The notes below the pieces were generated by a model, which made no database searches, was not told the DNA's origin, and saw only the letters and a list, made by a program, of their open reading frames with translations. From JBBQWS01 sp038210415 (lineage in GTDB: Bacteria > Actinomycetota > Actinomycetes > Prado026), in NCBI GenBank assembly GCA_038210415.1, contig JBBQWS010000082.1:1-9900 (forward strand): a DNA stretch of 9,900 nt, read 5' to 3'. Positions 6,734 to 9,900 of the stretch are shown here, piece by piece (the stretch's first letter is position 1; the number at the start of each line of letters is the position of its first letter). Both the position numbers and the translations under genes were made by a program.

Positions 6734-9700
6734 GATGCACCTGCCGCGCCGGGTTCAACCAGGATCAAGTACTCCGCGAGTGCGGGGTCCAACTTCTTGT
6801 CCTGCCATCGGGCGCGGCGGTCGGCGGCACCGAGCCCGTCGGGGTCGCAGTACTCGCACTCCACCCACGTCGCCCACGGCCGGTCCTCCGGGGGGTTGTG
6901 CGGGAACAGCCCCCCCGCGATCCCATCGACCACGGTGGTCAGGACGGTCGCGTAGCGCTCTTCGACGGCCGGAGTCAGCGGGTAGCCGATTCGCTCGCCC
7001 CGATTCTTCGTTCCGATGAACCAGTACTCGGCTCGCACAGCGGTCTCTGGTTCGCCGAGGGCCTGCCGGGCGGCGTACGCGTAGATGGGCAGCTGCAGCT
7101 TGCTGCCTCCATGGTCGGGGTCGGATTCGCTGAGTCCCTTGAACGCGTAGGCCCCACCGGACTTGTAGTCGCTCACGACCAGTGAGCCGTCCTCGCATCG
7201 GTCGACGCGGTCGGCGCTCCCGGTCATCCGTACCGTGCGTCCGTCGGGCAAAGGCACGGTCACGGCTGGGAACCCGTGACGGCCGAAGGTCAGCTCGCTG
7301 CGCACCTGGCGACGTCCCTCGGAGCCGCGGACGGCTTCGTCTTCGTCGAGCAGTCGGGCGAGGTCATCCAAGATGATCAGGCGGTCACGCGCCCACATGG
7401 TCGGATGCCCGGTGATGCCGAGCGCCTCGAACTTGTCAGCGACGGTGTCCGCAACCCTGAGGAGTCCGGCTCGCTGCTCGTCGGTCCATGCCGTCGCACC
7501 TGCGGGTGCTCCCCCGTTCTCGGCCAGCCATTGGAAGAAGCGGTCGAGTGCCTCGTGCAGCAGGGAGCCGCGGTCGGCGGGCGTGATCGACACCAGTTCG
7601 TCGGGCTGCTCGATCGGTTCGACGCGAAGGAGCCGGCGGACGAAGTAGGCATGGGGGCATTTCACCCAGCCCTCCAGGGTGGTGGGCGAGAACGCCTGTT
7701 CCCCGTCGGCCGGGTCAGGCAGCCCGTCTGCGACCAGGGTGAGGTTTCCGTCGTACCGGGTCAGCAGCGCCGAGGCTCGGGCCAGACGGAGGGCGACCGC
7801 CCGGTCGAACACCCGGTCGTCGGGAAGGTCCGCCCCCGGGGTCGCGACGTTCGCCACGAGCGCACCCAACCGCCACTCCTGTTCGGTGACCGGCTGCTCG
7901 GCTTGGGTGATCGTGGCGGCGTACGAGCGGGAACCGGCCAGCCAGGCCCAAGGATGACGGTCCCATTCGGTAGCGGCGAGAGTGGGTACCCCCGAGAGGG
8001 CACGCAATGTGGGTAGGAGCCATCGGGAAGGGAGCCGGGTGCCGCTGCGGCGCAGGTCGCCGCGGGGGAACGACACAGTGACACTGGGCGCCGAAGCGAA
8101 GGCGGCGAGCAGGTGGCGGTGCTGACGGTCCAGGCGTTCCCGGGCGGCGGGCAGGGCACCTGCCGATGCGGCTCGAGCCCGGTCGGGCAGCAGCGCGTCC
8201 TCGCAGGTACGACCTGGGCACAATCCCTCGGCCAGACCCACCACGAAGACCGCGTCCACCGCAAGCCCGACCGCGGACGACAGTGGTGCGACGAGTACGC
8301 CAGTGCCGAAGCGGCCGACTCGCGCTCGGTCGTCGGTCAACTCGAGTTCCACCACCTCGCGGAGCGCGCCCAGGCTGGCGTCTGCCACCAGGGCGTCGAG
8401 GCCGGCGAGCGACCGGAGGACTTGTCGAACACGGTCGGCGGCCCGGCGCTCGGCCTCGGGGAGCCGATGGTGGTCGTGCTCGCTGCCTAGCAGGTCCCGG
8501 AAGGTTTCTAGTGCCCAGGCAGACAACGCCGACCAAGTGGTGGCGCTCCGACCGGACTCGGCGCGGGCGCCGAGGTCCGCGACGAAGGCCAGGAGCTGCT
8601 CGGCCGACTCGGCGTCCCGCTCCAGGCGTTGGATCCGACCCTCGTGGGGCGCTTCCTGGGCGCGCTCGAGTTCGGCCCCGCGTCTTTGTTCGGTGGCGTA
8701 GCCGGTGAGGCGGGGCGCCCAGGATGCTCCCCCGGTGACACCTGCCGACCGCGAGACCCTTTCCCATCGCGAGGCGGGCACCAGCGTCCCGGCCGCGTCA
8801 CGGACGGGTGCGCTGGACAGCAGTCGGAACACCGCCGGTCGGCTCCGATCAGGGCGGTCGGCCAAGGTGAGGAAGTCGAGCAGCGCGCGCGGGAGCACTC
8901 GTTCGATCGTCGGGCTGACTCCGGGGCCGTTGATCGTGATCCCGGCCGCAGCGAGGTGTTCGTGCAGCAGCCGAGCGTAGGGCGTGGCGGTTCCGTAGAG
9001 CACCGCGATCCGGTGGGCCGGGGTGGTGGCTGCGGCGGCGACCACGTGGCGGACGATGGCCCGGACTTCGTCGTCTGAGTCCGAGGCGTGCAGGACGGTG
9101 TGGGCGGTGGCTTGTGGGACGTCGGTGAGAGGCGGCGGGGGGTTGGCCGAGAGGCGCCATACGGTCCTGATCACGCCGGCGTCGGCGCGGCGGTCGCCGG
9201 TGAGACCCGCGATGACCTGCAGATCCGTCAGCCCAGCAAGGACGGCGAGTAGTCGCGTCGCCGTGGCTTGGAGGTCCTGCGGGAGGAACAGCACGACCGA
9301 GCCGAGCTTGGTTTCGCCTTGCTCGGTGAGGACGTCACGCGCCGCATCGCGGAGGTCAGCGACGTCGTACCAGGAGTCCCGCAGGCGGGAGACGACACTC
9401 TTGTGCATGCGGATCACGTCCGCGGTGAGCGCACCGGCGGCCGACACGGCATCGAGTTCGTCGACGGACAGGTCCCGCAAGGCCCGGTGGGCCTCGACGA
9501 GCGCGGTCACCGTGGCTGGGTGCTCGGCCACACCTGAGAACAGGCCGGGCGCTTCGGCCAGCTCGGCGCGCCACGCGGCCGCTACGACCGGGCCGGTTGC
9601 CGGGCGGCGACCCTCCCCGGTCAGCTTGGGTGCGGCGAGCAGCTCGGCGAGCCGGTCGACCGTGAGGACCGTCAGGCCGGCAACACCGTGGGCTGAGGCG

Positions 9701-9900
9701 GCGTCGTCTCGCTTCAGACTGGCCGCGAGCATGCGTCGTGCGACTGTCCCGGACATATTCGTCGGCACGATGAGGGTCACCGGCGACAGCGGATCGGTCT
9801 TCTTCAGGTCCGCTACTACGGACCGCAGCATTTCGAGGGCGAGGGCTCCATAGGAGGACCAGCGGAGCGTTACCTCGGTGGCACGCGGTACGGCGTCAGC
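6730..9900 (-). CDS. AddB-like PD-(D/E)XK nuclease subunit, 5' end outside window
   Basis: At least 1056 codons are visible. ATG 9831 is possible, but the frame stays open to base 9900 and the extra 23 residues (ending WSSYGALALE) look like the normal N-terminus of this family, so the real start is probably upstream. Residues are counted from Met 9831. The helicase half is degenerate: VTLIVPTN stands where a Walker A would be, without GKT. It keeps DEVRAIVRHV, a GxxxNG-like stretch, and VVGLAEGLCP (Glu535), features of AddB-like proteins. The nuclease half has Cys725 (KCPHAYF), His759, Asp874 (GSADRVD), Asp888-Tyr-Lys890 and Gln913/Tyr917 (QLPIY), then Cys992 and Cys995. AddB proteins hold a 4Fe-4S cluster with one distant Cys plus C-x2-C-x5-C; here the last is Gly1001. 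Likely role: non-motor partner and second nuclease of the helicase encoded downstream. AdnA is the main alternative family. Confidence 0.92.
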   Translation of the reverse strand, partial: ADAVPRATEVTLRWSSYGALALEMLRSVVADLKKTDPLSPVTLIVPTNMSGTVARRMLAASLKRDDAASAHGVAGLTVLTVDRLAELLAAPKLTGEGRRPATGPVVAAAWRAELAEAPGLFSGVAEHPATVTALVEAHRALRDLSVDELDAVSAAGALTADVIRMHKSVVSRLRDSWYDVADLRDAARDVLTEQGETKLGSVVLFLPQDLQATATRLLAVLAGLTDLQVIAGLTGDRRADAGVIRTVWRLSANPPPPLTDVPQATAHTVLHASDSDDEVRAIVRHVVAAAATTPAHRIAVLYGTATPYARLLHEHLAAAGITINGPGVSPTIERVLPRALLDFLTLADRPDRSRPAVFRLLSSAPVRDAAGTLVPASRWERVSRSAGVTGGASWAPRLTGYATEQRRGAELERAQEAPHEGRIQRLERDAESAEQLLAFVADLGARAESGRSATTWSALSAWALETFRDLLGSEHDHHRLPEAERRAADRVRQVLRSLAGLDALVADASLGALREVVELELTDDRARVGRFGTGVLVAPLSSAVGLAVDAVFVVGLAEGLCPGRTCEDALLPDRARAASAGALPAARERLDRQHRHLLAAFASAPSVTVSFPRGDLRRSGTRLPSRWLLPTLRALSGVPTLAATEWDRHPWAWLAGSRSYAATITQAEQPVTEQEWRLGALVANVATPGADLPDDRVFDRAVALRLARASALLTRYDGNLTLVADGLPDPADGEQAFSPTTLEGWVKCPHAYFVRRLLRVEPIEQPDELVSITPADRGSLLHEALDRFFQWLAENGGAPAGATAWTDEQRAGLLRVADTVADKFEALGITGHPTMWARDRLIILDDLARLLDEDEAVRGSEGRRQVRSELTFGRHGFPAVTVPLPDGRTVRMTGSADRVDRCEDGSLVVSDYKSGGAYAFKGLSESDPDHGGSKLQLPIYAYAARQALGEPETAVRAEYWFIGTKNRGERIGYPLTPAVEERYATVLTTVVDGIAGGLFPHNPPEDRPWATWVECEYCDPDGLGAADRRARWQDKKLDPALAEYLILVEPGAAGAS

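Noticed and set aside
5994..7019. Plus-strand open frame of 341 codons across the two nuclease-helicase genes
   Set aside because: It is antisense to strongly conserved helicase and nuclease motifs; its translation is Ser/Arg/Ala-rich and lacks any recognisable domain.
7715..8767. Minus-strand open frame of 350 codons inside the AddB-like gene
   Set aside because: It is a shifted frame of a gene with intact family motifs, and its product is Arg/Gly/Pro-rich low-complexity sequence.

Overview
The window is strongly GC-rich with G/C-biased third positions. Together with the protein families present this suggests a high-GC actinobacterium; the genus cannot be named from the sequence. Three real genes are visible, all on the minus strand, two of them cut by the window edges. 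Almost all other long open frames on either strand are GC-driven shadows.

Right and centre (about 3386-9900): a two-gene helicase-nuclease operon. The upstream gene (6730 to beyond 9900) encodes an AddB-like protein with a degenerate helicase region and a C-terminal PD-(D/E)XK nuclease. Its reading frame stays open to the window edge with family-like sequence, so its true start lies outside. Its stop overlaps the start of the second gene as ATGA (6730-6733). The second gene (3386-6733) encodes a 1115-residue RecB/AddA-type UvrD helicase with every expected motor motif and its own C-terminal nuclease. The two products very likely form a heterodimer that unwinds and trims double-strand DNA ends for recombination. 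An oddity is that one of the four cysteines expected to hold an iron-sulfur cluster in the AddB-like nuclease is replaced by glycine.

Middle (2662-3385): about 720 bases without a convincing gene. It holds GC-rich hairpins just after the helicase stop (probable transcription end), an AT-richer island near 3011-3053, and a short palindrome about 70 bases before the next start codon.

Left (1-2661): the start of a large exported protein that runs off the window. It has a Sec signal peptide and then four tandem units of 200-213 residues (the fourth cut by the edge). Each unit pairs a FlgD-like Ig domain (SPNxDxxEDT near its start, WDG later, a conserved cysteine pair between) with a second Ig-like domain. 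No catalytic domain is visible. This is the least ordinary item in the window.
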